A DNA stretch of 64,000 bases from Pyrenopolyporus hunteri (taxonomy: Eukaryota; Ascomycota; Sordariomycetes; Xylariales; Hypoxylaceae), in contig CADCXC010000009.1 of NCBI GenBank assembly GCA_902806595.1, positions 1,488,001 through 1,552,000 on the forward strand, in the 5' to 3' direction. Positions 35,232 through 46,862 of the stretch are shown here, piece after piece (positions within the stretch are counted from its first letter, which is position 1; every line of letters begins with the position of its first letter). Position numbers and translations under genes: made by a program. The notes beneath the pieces are model-generated. The model was not told the origin of the DNA and searched no databases. It was given only the letters and a program-made list of their open reading frames with translations.

Positions 35232-38200
35232 ACTCAAATTACTTTTTATTTCATTGCCACCGCGCTCCATTCATTATTGGTATTACTTAGACTTACAACA
35301 TTTTCGACTGTTTACTTAACGATTTACCACGTTCCTTTTTTTCCCCAACCAATTACCATTGACGAATTACGGCCGGCCATAACGATCAATCGCATTCATT
35401 TCGCATTACACTTCGCGTCATTCCTTTAGAGCCATTAGCATTTGCGATTTCGGACCTCCGGCGTTCTCTCATTCTTCGATATCGAGCCCTCCCTCCTTAT
35501 CTAGCGTTCAGATTTTTTTTTCCCCAAAATTCATCTTTGTCGTTTCTTATCAACTAGAAGTTTCATATAAGGCGTCAGGATTATCCCCAGGTTTCTCTTT
35601 ACACGCCTTTGACATCATCAACGGCCACCTCTATACCCAGTGCGCTAGGTGCCGTCAAGTACGTCATCGAGCTGAAAGAAAGGGTTTCTATTTAAATGTT
35701 TTACTATTTTCTAGTCTTGTTGTGGTATAAAGGAGTCGTTGGCTTGAGGTTACATGGAGGGAAGCGTGTAGGATTTGTTGTAAGAGAAAAAAAAGGGGTA
35801 TGGGGAGCTAGAAGAGTGCAAAATAGTCCCGAAGACTGATTTACCAACATGATTAGGTTGCTTGGGAGGTCGAGAGCTCAAGACGGAGTTAGATCCCCCG
35901 CCTACGAGCAGCTCAATTATGTGGTACTAAAAGTTGGGTGTTCACACTGTCACCATAGGACTACAAACCGCAATGCGAAAAGACTTCTACCATAAAATGT
36001 CGTATTCCACAGCTTATCGAGTAAAGATATGCCTCCTCATGTAGCCACCTGTGACACCCCAAATTCATGAAATAACCTCAACTTGAGACCATTCCTCGTT
36101 TCATTCCCCCAACCCAGACCCGATATGCAGCTCAGCAGCATCTCCGCTTGAGCTTGGTGGTTCCCCCAATCTCCAACGTCCCCCATATCTCTGAGCTGAA
36201 GAAACAAAGCGATCCTTCTCACCTACCGATCAAACAAAGCTTATCGAGAATCGGGATCCTTCGAGGCGACGCTGGCGAAACCCGCGATCCAGCAATTCTC
36301 GTTATCGTGCTCAGGTTTATCATCAAGGATTCAGTCTGCAACGCTTATTACGCTTTAATTACATGCAGATTGCTTCGGTACATCGCGAATCCTTCCTCTA
36401 TTTCCTATTACGCTTTAATTACATGCAGATTGCTTCGGTACATCGCGAATCCTTCCTCTATTTCCGTCCCATCTCGACCTATCCGCACGCTTACCTGCTT
36501 TCGCTTTTACCCCAAGCTTCCTCCTGCTTCTTCTTTCTCGGTGGCTGCTGCTCTCCCTGGCTAGATCCAGATCCTTCCAGCGGCGTGGGATCTGCCTGCT
36601 TAAGGACCCATGTAGGAAGGTGAGTACCTAAGGAGGTTCGATAGCCAAGCTCGAAGGAAGCGAAGAACGGTCGGCGACGCTTCTAGATACTGAGGGTGGC
36701 AGGGACTGGCGAATAGGCACGTAGTAAGCTACCGTTTCGGAATAAGAGAACTCTCTTTTCTAGCAGCCCTATTAACGTTATCTGTCTACCGACCCTGCGA
36801 TCCTTATGACTTCACCCGCAGCCACACAGGGGCCCATCTTGCGACGTTGACCTTATAGGTCCGGTCGGACTAAAGCTCGCACGAGGAACGCAACTCAGCC
36901 CTTCCCCACACCCATCTAAGTTGATCTTGTTTGGAAACTCTTATGTGCGTGATATACAGCAGCCGCCTAGAGGCCGTTAAACTTAGTTGCGGGAGCCCTC
37001 GCGTCTACGCACGTATCTCAGCTCAACTTCCCAACCCGAAAATCAATACATACGCGAGACGACAACGGATCCAACACCTGCCAGACAATCTACCAGAGAC
37101 ATGCCCCCAAACCGCGTCGAGGACTTACCGAGACCTTCATTGCCTCAACGACGACCGTAGAGGCCAAATATGCAGGCATCGCAGGCCAGACCGTTCCCGA
37201 GTAACACCGCCTGAGGCGTGGGGGGGCGGGGGCTACGATTCACGTGCGAGGAGGGGAGATCCGCGGCACGTCATCGGGTTGCAGCGACCAGTCCAACGGC
37301 CGGCTCGGGCGGGCTAGATGGACGTACAAACTTAACCTTAAGGCATTTTAGCTAAAGCGAGGCGAGGCGAATCCAAGCCGCAATATACTACCTAGGGCTT
37401 CATCGGTGATACCCCAAATCTCGAGTGAGTAACGTGCCTCTTACCTACCTGGTATACCCGAGTGGTTCGCACGCATGCAAGCGGGATGAACTCACTTGTC
37501 GGTGCTTAGCACACCTTTATAGGGGCAATATACATAAAGGTTATATCCCTCCAGACTGTAACCTACCTACCTACCTAGGCCTGTCGAAAACAGAGGCCAT
37601 CGTGCCCGGGCCCGTCACTGTGCTATGCTGTGCTGCGCTGCTACGTTTCGTCCGTGGCGTCGTCACTACGACCACCATTATCAACCGGAGATGCATATGC
37701 GTCTTGCGTATGCGCCTGAATCTGCTGTGTGACGTGCGAAAGGACAGGACCCGATCACAGATATGACATGACATGACATGGCTACCAAAGATGCGGTATG
37801 TAGTTAAGGAAAATAGGAGGCTGATAGATAGGTAAATAGGAGGTACTCAGGTATGCAAGTCGGTCACGGCACCTAGATGAGGTGCGTTTTGCATGCATGT
37901 GCCTAGCTAGGTACCTAGCTACACATATTTACAGCCCATATGCTGGTCTTCCTACCTACCTACCTATGCAGACATACATATGTAGGGAGCTAGGGAGAAG
38001 ATAAATATAGTTCCCATCCATAGAACACGAGCCCCCAACTCGAACGTGCTAACGCAAGTAGGTATGTAAGTTAGGTAACTATGAGGTAAGTATGTAGATC
38101 CCCCAAGTAACTAAGGCATATATATGCCATGTTAAGTAGGTAAAGAGAGAGGTATGTAGTAAAGATTACCTACATGCGCAATACACGCTCCTTGCCGCGG

Positions 38201-39268
38201 CGGCAGTGGGTACCGCGGAAAACCCCTGACGCAGGAGGACGGCAAAGAGGGGGGCCCGGGGGGGGAGAGCGAATGCAAAGCTGCGGGTGCTAGTCCATTC
38301 CCAGGTAAGCAGCGTTTTACCTGTATGCAGTATCTCGCGCGTTTCGTTTCGTGTGGTGGACTGCGGGTATCTCTCCCAGGGGGGTTATATGCAAATACGT
38401 AAGGTAGCTATACGCTTTACTTTATGTAAACAGGCACGTAAGTGGTTCGGGTGTGCCGTACGTATAATGCTATACTGTAAGGAGATACCTATCTAGATAC
38501 CGCTTGTTAGCTGCACGTGTTGGCACGCTTCCCGGGTTGGGGGTCGTTGGGCCGCAGATATGCGGGCAGACGCCCCTATATGCCGAACACCATGATCTGA
38601 TTATCGACATTGTATGCGTACAGTATGGGGGTCAGGAGAGCTCTACTCCCCGTAGACGTGTGGTTAGATAAACAAGGTACGTAATATGTAAAGGGATATG
38701 GGGTTATTTTAGTTTATTATAATATCCGCGGGGAATTAAGCGCGTAGCAGGTATGGATGGACCTATTGACGGATGGGTGACATTATAGGATTCGTTTTAT
38801 TTTATGGTAGTAGCTGGTACCGAAAGTGGCTTTAGGTCACTTACTGTAATGGTATCTTTGGTACATTTGGTAGCCATGCTGCGCGAGATCACTAATCCGC
38901 AACGTGATTAGGTCGCAGTACCTACGCTCGCCGGCGATTCCTTCAATCAAGTTACCAGCGATCACATGCGTACAGCATACAGTACATGCGGATTGGTGGC
39001 ATCTTAGATACTGTAGATACCTGGTATGCATGCATAGGTATGCAGGCATGTGGTTGGGTGGTGAGCGGAAAATTTTCTTAGGGGTGGGAGGGAATAAACT
39101 GTTTCGTCAGATCGACGTTGCAGAAAACCAACTGCGAATAATCATCACATCTAGCTTATCTAAGGCCCGGAACAGTTTGGGGGATACGTCCTCGGAATAT
39201 ATTCGCAGGGAATACAATAACTGAGGCGACCATAGCATTGAGCGGAGGTAGCCTGGAGATCGCCCGCA
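35232..39268. other. Long intergenic region with tandem duplication and motif clusters
   Basis: No supported gene in 4 kb. It contains an exact 60-bp tandem duplication (36346-36465), GC-rich patches (around 37190-37320 and 38200-38280, the latter with long G runs), and a cluster of TAGGTA/CTACCTAC motifs from 37560 to 38170. Confidence 0.5.
36346..36465. repeat. Exact 60-bp tandem duplication
   Basis: Two identical adjacent 60-base copies (36346-36405 and 36406-36465), each starting TATTACGCTTTAATTACATG and ending CCTCTATTTCC. The identity suggests a recent replication-slippage or repair event. The unit length is a multiple of three but no gene is evident. Confidence 0.95.
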
Positions 39269-40048
39269 TTAAGAGCCGGGATGCAAAGCGCCAGACTGGA
39301 CTATGCTTGCCCAGAAGTCTCCCATCTGCGCCGCCAACGCCTCCGCCGTTCGGCCTTGATTATCTGTAAGCGCACGGATATCTTCCGAGGCCAGCGTGCT
39401 TGGCCGCTGAATTCCCATTACTTGCGCCGCCTGCACAGCGGCTTCAGGGAATGCTTCCGTGGGAAGTGTGGATGCTATCCACAAAAGCAACCAAACGACT
39501 TCCTCTTGGCCCTTTTCCACTGCTACGTGCAGGCCGGTCTTCGAGTTTTCCAGTGGATCTTGATAGCGAATGAGCTGCGCAGCATTCATCATCGGCTCAT
39601 CCTCTCCCCCTGCCTGCTCAGCTTCCCTGAGAAGCTCTACTATTCCACCTACGTCGCCCTCGCCGCACATAATGTGATAAGCACAGGCGGGACGAGCCTC
39701 GGGATTAGCTTCCAAGTAAGCCTCCTCGGTAACTGCGGGGAGGATGTCGTAATTCTCCTGGACACCACCTTCATTGGTGTATCTTGTTAGGATGGCCGCA
39801 CCGGATGCAGAGTGTGGAAATGAGCTAGAGGAGGAGGATCCAGCCGTATTTGCGGCAAGCCCTGTATCACAGGAAGGACATTTAAGCGAACGGGCCAACT
39901 CCGCAGCTTGGTCAAGTAGGCATTGCCAATGAAAGTGACAGGCGCAAGGGAGTTCTAAGTCGTCCGGGACCAACTGCGGCTCATCGCTGCCGTCGTCATC
40001 ATCGAGTTCTAGCGTTAGGGGTTGTTCGCACACTTTGCATGCCGCCAT
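39269..40048 (-). CDS. RING-like zinc-binding and ankyrin-type repeat protein
   Basis: A single-exon 259-residue protein. The start at 40048 (MAACKVC) is preferred over the longer frame, as zinc ligands begin three residues in. The N-terminus has a RING-type ligand pattern: Cys4-x2-Cys7, then an acidic insert, Cys37-x2-His40-x2-Cys43 (CHFHWQC), then Cys57-x2-Cys60 (CPSC). The second half has an ankyrin-like helix pair (TGLHVAVEKGQEEVVWLLL) and a degenerate second repeat (DNQGRTAEALAAQMGD). A RING plus ankyrin layout suggests a ubiquitin E3 ligase or adaptor, but the ring is minimal and E3 activity is inference. Homologues of this architecture are common as uncharacterised fungal proteins. Confidence 0.75.
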   Translation of the reverse strand: MAACKVCEQPLTLELDDDDGSDEPQLVPDDLELPCACHFHWQCLLDQAAELARSLKCPSCDTGLAANTAGSSSSSSFPHSASGAAILTRYTNEGGVQENYDILPAVTEEAYLEANPEARPACAYHIMCGEGDVGGIVELLREAEQAGGEDEPMMNAAQLIRYQDPLENSKTGLHVAVEKGQEEVVWLLLWIASTLPTEAFPEAAVQAAQVMGIQRPSTLASEDIRALTDNQGRTAEALAAQMGDFWASIVQSGALHPGS

Positions 40049-41625
40049 GTTCAACAGGGGGCTAGCTGAGATCCGCGAAGTCTGACCCAATAGGAGCAAA
40101 AACGGTCACAAAAACTCAGGAGGACGTGGAATGTGGTCCGGGCCCGGATGTCTGTATCCATCATACGTGAGAGATGGTCCAGAGAAAGAGACGGGCCGGG
40201 GGACAAGAATCGTCCATCTCCGCCATCCGAGTGAATCCACGCACTATATGGGCAACAAGTTGCTGGATGCAAAGAAGATGGCAGCATTAAAAAGCGAAGG
40301 GTGTCGCAGGAACTTACTGCCACGGATCGACCGATGAACCTGTAGTGTTTCTTGATGATGTTTTGATTTCCGATGTTCGTTAGATAGCTGACTTTGATAC
40401 AGACCGGTTATATGTCAATCAGCTTTGATAGGCGTCGCTGCGCGGTAAGATTACTTTACGCCCTTCGGTGAGGTGCGACCACACAGACACACGGGATGAA
40501 AAATTTCAACGTTGAAGAGTTTCTGGAGGTTTTCTTATCGGAATCGACTTTGAAGAAAAGAAAGATAAAAGTGGGGACAACGGAGGTGGTTGGATTTATG
40601 TGGTCCCGGACCGAATGTATTAATGAGGCGAGGGCAAAAAGTACATGGGTACATCGGTTATTCACTGTTTACCAATCGACAGATCCCCATATGTATGTCC
40701 AAGAAAAAAAAAATCAAAAAAATCGGGGGTTGTGATCATTTCTACGAAATCTCCGAAAAGGACTAAAGGCCATTGGCAACTCGTATCCAATAGTTTCAAG
40801 TCCGTTCAGCTGAGCAAGGGACGACAACGTCGATTACAAACCAACTGTAGTCTAATACAGTCCCTGGTTAGTATACCATTACATGGAGAACGTCGGTTAC
40901 TCTAGTCTTGTTCGGTAGGTTACTCCCTTAGTTGCTGGGATTTCACTGGGGTTCTAGTTCCTCCTCGTAACCGTTCATCCGAACCAAGAATAAACCGGAC
41001 GGCATGGGAGCACGGATACCAGGCAATATACCCATAGCTAGCTGAGAAAGTCTGCTCGGCTCTATTTACTGCTATGTAAATAAAGAGTCATCTTTAACTA
41101 ATCCACAACATACAATGTCGTTGAACCCGAAGAGCGGTCTTGTGGCTCAAGTTAGATGTGTGAAATCAATGCCCGAAGGAGGCTTCGGAGGAGATACTGC
41201 CATCCACAGGATCGGTCTCCCTAGTCTCTAGTATACGCTACGCAACCGGTTGCCTCTGCTAATCCCTGAATCGCCATGTGGTATCGAATGAATACGGCAG
41301 ATAATAGGCTTAACATAAGCCGCTAGGTTCCTTGGTGGGTATCGTTTGTCTTCATTTTGTCGAGACCTTCTCGAACTAAATGCTTCTAGGCCCAAGTTCG
41401 TAATTATCTGTCCAAACTCGTGGTTTGTACATGCTATACCTGTATAGGTATTTATGAAATACGTAGTTCAAGTATGTTTTAGCGATATCTAGCCAGCCTA
41501 AATCCCGCGAAGAGAGTGCCGGTCTACATTGCCCCTATCCAACCCCGGAATGTCTGATTGTGAGCCCAGCCCTCCGGAGAAAGTTTACAAATATAGAAAA
41601 ATGAGATATCACTCGAAACCATTGA
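40049..41625. other. Intergenic spacer
   Basis: About 1.6 kb with no supported gene. Open frames are short and unrecognised (longest 40645-40905 +). An A-rich run lies near 40703-40722. Confidence 0.5.
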
Positions 41626-43951
41626 TCAGATAGGGTGGTATATCATATCCAGAATATATTGAAACGATTGCTTTTCTAGTGCTATGCTAGTCCGAAGTCC
41701 ATCTTCATACCTATACAATGTACAGTATTTGTCCGGTTGTGTACCTATATTGGCGGATGCTGCACCTGGCAGCCGTCTTTCGAATTCTCGCTGACTTTGC
41801 CTCCCGAAGAAGCGCCCTGTTGATAATCTTGAACGAATGGTCCATCTGTCTGTAGGCTTATACCTAAATTCGTCGTAAAGAATGTGTTTCCCTAACCACG
41901 TGTCTGCTGATGCCGTCGATAGTCTAGTCTCCTCCGCTCTATCTCTCCACTTGGTTCTAATATTCGTGACCACTCCTCTAAGAATCCCATCGTACACCAT
42001 GTATCGTATCTCCATATCAATGTCGGAACTAGTAACAAGCCGCTAGCCTCTAAGTAGTAATGTATGCCGTGCGGTTGCATATTTCGCTTCGATGTGGCGA
42101 TTAGGTTATTTGCGGGCGTACCTGCACCCAGCGGCGCACGGCGCGTACGCTTGGGTCCTCGTCCGTCCAGCGGCCCATGGTATCATCCGAGCTTTGAAGC
42201 TCGCGGTAAATAGCCTCGTCTGTGATTTGCGAAAGTTCCTGTGCTAGGTCGTTAGCAAAGAGGGTGGTATATGACGGGTATAGGAGATTTTTTTTTCTTG
42301 TAGTGCGAGCTCAGGGGTAGGTAATAATGGCTTTCGAGGAAAAGGTTGACCATACTCGTCGTAGCTGGTCATCACAGGCTCTCAGTTGCTGTCGGTGCGA
42401 AGAGTTTGGTCGTTGACCTTGTAGAACCCTCTCCCTGTTTTCAATCCATCTCTGAGCCGCTGCCTGACGGAGGTATATCTTCTGGGCTTCATGTCTCCTG
42501 GAGAACGCGTCTAAGAGGACTCTGCGGGAGGTTTGCACTGTTAGTTGGTTTCTTACGGCTAATCCCGCATTGGTATTTACTCGCAGGGGACGGGGTAAGC
42601 ATACTGTCTCAACTCTGCTTTTGCCTGCTCCGCCTCACCACCACTTGCCCTAGGAACTGCCACGTCCGCCGCACAGTTGAGGATGTGTTGGCCGTCTAGG
42701 GCGCATTGACGTAAAGCAGCCCAACCTTCGGTGTGGTAATCGCTTGCGTTAGGGGGCTCTACCGGTGCGGCGGCGATGTAATACTGAAGATTCCGAAAGT
42801 CGGCAAGGAGCTCGGCAACTCGAGCCGTTCGCCAGTCGTTAACTGGGTCGGCCGTTAGGAAGAAGCGTTAAGGGGGGAGAAGAGTCTTCTATAGAGTGGA
42901 CTTGGAAAGTCGTGGAGCAAAGCTAGTAGTTTGTACTTACGCCCATCCATTTCTAACCCCTTTAAGACACTTTCTGCGAGATTCTAGTCGTTTGGTAAGG
43001 TATTGGGCTTCAGAGCGTGACAGAAAGTCACAATATCAAGGGAGTTTAGGATTTTGCTTAGGATGTTGTCGTTTTGATGGTCTGATAGTAGCACAGCGAT
43101 CGGGAAGGATGGCTTCGGCTCGAAAACGAAAAATCGGGAAAGAGCGGCGAGGCTGGAGAAGCTTAGGGGTTCCTTTAGACTTGGTCGAGGACGAAGCGTC
43201 ATGTTGAGCATCTCGAGGGGAGAATTCACTTGGCTTTTGTAGAATAAATCGACTTATTACAATTTAAACATTGACGACTTGAAGTTGTCACGAAGCTCGA
43301 CAATACCTACCGGAGGAAAAGGATTTGCGCCGGTTCTCCCTTGCCCCTTCAAAGTGCAAGTCACAGTATGCATCATTATCAGCTCGATTCACTTCGCTCA
43401 CGCTTTCGTCTGCCGAATCGGATTTAATATCGGCCAACTGAGCGGGACGAAATTGACAGCTCAAACCTGGCAGATCCTGACTGAGCTGGAAGTAGTATCT
43501 AAGATCTTTTCCGTAACTCTGGGTCAGAGGCTCCCGGTACGTCTGGGATCTTACATGCGGAACGTAGCAGCAGCCTTTGGGTAACCCAGCGCCATGCACA
43601 TGAGATGCAGGGAAATCTAACGCCTATCGTCACGTAGGGCATAAGATAGAGCATAGGGCGGATCTATTAGTCGAAACCTAGCTGTACGGTTAAGGGAGTA
43701 GTTTGGGGGTCTAATGCCGGGGGACACGATGGTAGGGTTAGGCGAAGAAGAGCCTCCTTGTAGAGCGTACGGGTTGGCTGGGCGGGAACGCTAGGGAAAG
43801 ACTTCAGCAACGCCACATAATGACACCAAGATTCAAAAGCAGTATAGTTCTCAGGTGGAATATGAACAAGGACATGGGGACTACTATGGCATTTAGACAT
43901 AGGTGTGAGGAACGATAGCCAATGGTGGTTTCTATTGGACCTCAGCCACAT
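41626..43951 (-). CDS. Orphan gene reconstructed as eight exons (about 579 residues)
   Basis: I do not recognise the product. No single long frame exists, but eight minus-strand segments with protein-like composition join in frame: 43678-43951, 43311-43574, 43032-43228, 42941-42983, 42581-42842, 42356-42521, 42122-42238 and 41626-42042. Strongest splice evidence: intron 42843-42940 (GTAAGT, branch CCTAAC), 42522-42580 (GTAAAT, CAACTAAC), 42239-42355 (branch TTGCTAAC, acceptor CACAG; removes an in-frame TGA at 42311). The introns 43575-43677 and 43229-43310 have weak AAG acceptors. Segments include FESWCHYVALLKSFPSVP, YGKDLRYYFQLSQDLPGL, DWRTARVAELLADFRNLQYY, RQAAAQRWIENRERVL and WTDEDPSVRAVRRWVQ. 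It appears helical and soluble, rich in Arg/Gln in the middle. No signal peptide or membrane helix. A later start at 43900 (MSKCHSS) is possible. Confidence 0.5.
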
Positions 43952-44803
43952 TTTCGGCGCAGCTGAACATATTCAACCCAAATTCTTAGCTCTGTACAGC
44001 GAGGGTTGCCCGAAAAAGAACTTCATAACCCAGCTGGGCGGGTGTGGGATCTACAGTCCCACATGTTGCTTCATTGAGCACGACAATTGAAACAGATTAA
44101 GAAAAAAAAGGGGGGGAACAAAGGGTGAAAAAGAAAGATGGCCTCCTTGATGCCTTAAACGGTAGTGGTTGTTAACCCACATCGTGCCCCTTGTCGGTTC
44201 TCACCCCTACCTACCCACCCCCGACTCCCACGAGGTACCATTCTCATGGGTCGGACATTTTCAGGTATGTCGTTTCGGTGGGTGGTGGTGTCTCTTACCT
44301 ACGCCCAAAAGCCCCGGCCTTCCGGACGAGATAGACGAATGGACGGGGATGAACGTATTATGACCGAGATGGCCATATGTGGGTAATTGTTGACTTGCTT
44401 ACTGCTATTGCGCACTGATGCGTCGCATCTGCACTTCAATATGTGGTTCTTGGATGACAATTATTCGCCGCGTGAGCCCTATAACCCCCAGATCATCCAT
44501 ATCGCCACCACCTGAATATCCGAATCTCATAATAAGCATCTTCAACACGCATTTTCCCGTGCGCATATTCAGCTACAGCCATTCTGGACTTTATCGGGAT
44601 GGGAAATTTTGGTTTCAACGATTAATCCGGAAGGGGATATTGATCAAAAAAAGGCCCTGTTCATGAAGGATCTAAACTAATGACACACGGAAGACAAGGA
44701 TAAGAGGACGAACCCTCGCCTCCACGATAGGTGGCGTTGGTCAGCGTAAACGAATCGGCTGCGCTGAATCGTGCCCAGCCTTACGCCACGACCGCCTTAC
44801 CCG
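43952..44803. other. Intergenic spacer
   Basis: Lies between the orphan gene start and the scl1 3' end. No supported gene. An A-then-G run lies at about 44101-44116. The gene promoter on the minus strand would lie just after 43951. Confidence 0.5.
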
Positions 44804-45913
44804 CTAATCCTTCTCAGCGATGGCCTGCAATCGTTCATCGATCTCGTCCTCCGTCAGGGTTCTGAAGAATGGATCTGAACCCTCCTTACCGTCCGCTCGG
44901 GGGCCTCCAACGATTCCGATCTCAATCTCACCCTTCTTGAAATCCATGCTGAGGACCGTGCTCAGCGTCGTAATGGCTAACTCCACAACATCTTCCCACG
45001 TGCCTTCTGCATGATCCTTGTTTTTGAGCTTCTTCTCTAAGTGGTTGAGCGCTTCCTGCTGTTTGGGGCCGGCGGCGGTCCCTTTGAAACCCACGTAGTA
45101 GCCTGCTGGGTCGCACTTATAAAGCTGTGGTCCGAATTCGGAATCCAATGATATCAGTGTCGTCGCCACGCCGTAGGGACGCATGTAGGCCTATCAGAAA
45201 GAGATCAGCTTTTGAACGACGAGCCTTGCGTTGACCTTGACTGTAGAGCCTCACTCTCTGGGTGTAAACCTGGCTAATATTGGCCAGCCTCTTGGCTAGC
45301 ACGTCGCATGGCATTTCATATCCGTACTTGTACCTGAACTCAGCAGCCTCGCCCTGAGCGCGCTGGGCGAACGCCCGGGCATCCGCGATGGAGCCGGTCA
45401 TCACGCAACCGACGGAGGGCGAAATCTGGAAGATGTGGGAGACGGACGAAGGATCGATTAACTTGTCCTATTGCTTACGATTAGCTTTAGCGCAGTTCGC
45501 AATTCCAAACCTCCATCGCAACCGAGGTGAAGCTGAAGACACGTACGGGGACCTTCTTCTGGGAGAGCACGACTGCGCAATCCTTGCCTCGGACCCCAAT
45601 CGACATTATGTTCGCAGCGGTGATCGCTTTGAATGCATATTCTGGTTGAAGAACCGTCAGCTAAACTAAACATCCCCCACGTCGCATCTACCTTGGCCTC
45701 AGTGTCTTTATTGACTATTTGGACGTTCGTGACGGCTGAAGATAACCGGTCTGAGGACGTAGTGGGGAACATACCGACTTGGTATAGTCTCCCTTGCTCG
45801 GAGAAGATAGTGATGTGTCTATCGAAACCCGCGCTGCCTGGATTGACGCACAGGCTGTCAGCAGAGATTCATGTGGCTAGCTATAGAGGAGTAACGAACG
45901 CACCTCCCGACAT
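44804..45913 (-). CDS. scl1: 20S proteasome subunit alpha type-1 (Scl1/PSMA6)
   Basis: Structural alpha-ring subunit of the 20S proteasome. Five exons: 45904-45913, 45775-45837, 45547-45641, 45255-45467 and 44804-45190, with introns of 66, 133, 79 and 64 nt. All junctions are in frame, giving 255 residues (yeast Scl1 is 252). The first coding exon is only 10 nt (MSG plus one base). The protein opens MSGGSAGFDRHITIFSEQGR, then LYQVEYAFKAIT, the proteasome alpha signature. It continues with GVRGKDCAVVLSQKKVP, CVMTGSIADARAFAQRAQGE, RPYGVATTLISLD, DPAGYYVGFKGTAAG and the lysine/acid-rich C-terminal tail. Alpha subunits are not catalytic; this one contributes to the gate and to regulator docking. 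It is transcribed divergently from the WKF-domain gene, 949 bases away. Confidence 0.96.
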
Positions 45914-46862
45914 CGTGAAGGGCTATTGCGGATGGGAGTTGGAAGAGGGGTAGTAGATTTCTATTCTTTTTCGGTGTGTGCCGGGACGTAGGATCAAATA
46001 TCGGCGCTATTCGTTCCTGGAGTGGTAATAATTCTTCTTTTCTTGCGTAAAGAGACGATATGTCGGAGTGGGAGTGAGGTTGAATCGAGTGGCCCAGCTC
46101 TATTCTTAGCCCTGGGAGCTCTGACGCGCCAGGTTGGAGCCTTGGGATGGGAGAGGAACGAGCTATGACCCTTACCTAACCTAGGGAACCTGGGTAGCTT
46201 ATCTAAGCTACCTAGATAGCCTTAGATAAGCTAATTTTGCTGTGACCAAGCTTAGTAGTTACGGATATTCGTAAGACCGGCCCCGGAATGGCGGGGACAC
46301 CCGACGTGGACCACACCCGACCCTCACCGAGCTAGGTACCTTAGTAGCGGTCCACTGTACTATCCATCTACTACGCTTGACCTAGAAAGGTTAGATTAGG
46401 TACCAACTCAAGTACCTACGCAGCTCAACACCCTGAACCAAGGCCCCCTCAGACTTGATAAGAACACTCCAAGTCTGCTAACCCACTAAAAAAGGTCTCC
46501 CATAACGATACCTATCCATTAATCTGATCCATGTCAACGTTCTCCACTGAAAAGTTCGAAATGTGAGGAAGACTTCACGAAAATTTCATTGGCACCGATT
46601 CCATCTGAGGGAACTCATCCCTCACATACCCTTTCACTAGTTAATCTTACCTTTCCCTGTTTGGGATTCTAAAGAAGCAGATTCTTGAATTCGACCAAGG
46701 CCTGAGACAAAACGGCATAGGCACGTGGATATTCACAAGGGCAGCATCTCAATTTGCCCGTTGCTGCTGGCGGTGGACGGTGGTCATACCTGGACAAGAC
46801 AACACATTATATTGGCCATTTCCCGCCCTTGCTGTCTAACCATATTTTCCCTACCGTTATCA
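45914..46862. other. Shared divergent promoter region of scl1 and the WKF gene
   Basis: About 950 bases between two diverging genes. It holds TAGGTACC-type motifs at about 46170-46420 (for example AGCTAGGTACCTTAG) and imperfect AGCTTATCTAAGCTACC palindromes around 46195-46232. No coding signal. Confidence 0.5.

Noticed and set aside
42311..42313. In-frame TGA in the orphan gene
   Set aside because: It lies inside a predicted intron (42239-42355) with a GCTAAC branch site; flanking exons join in phase.
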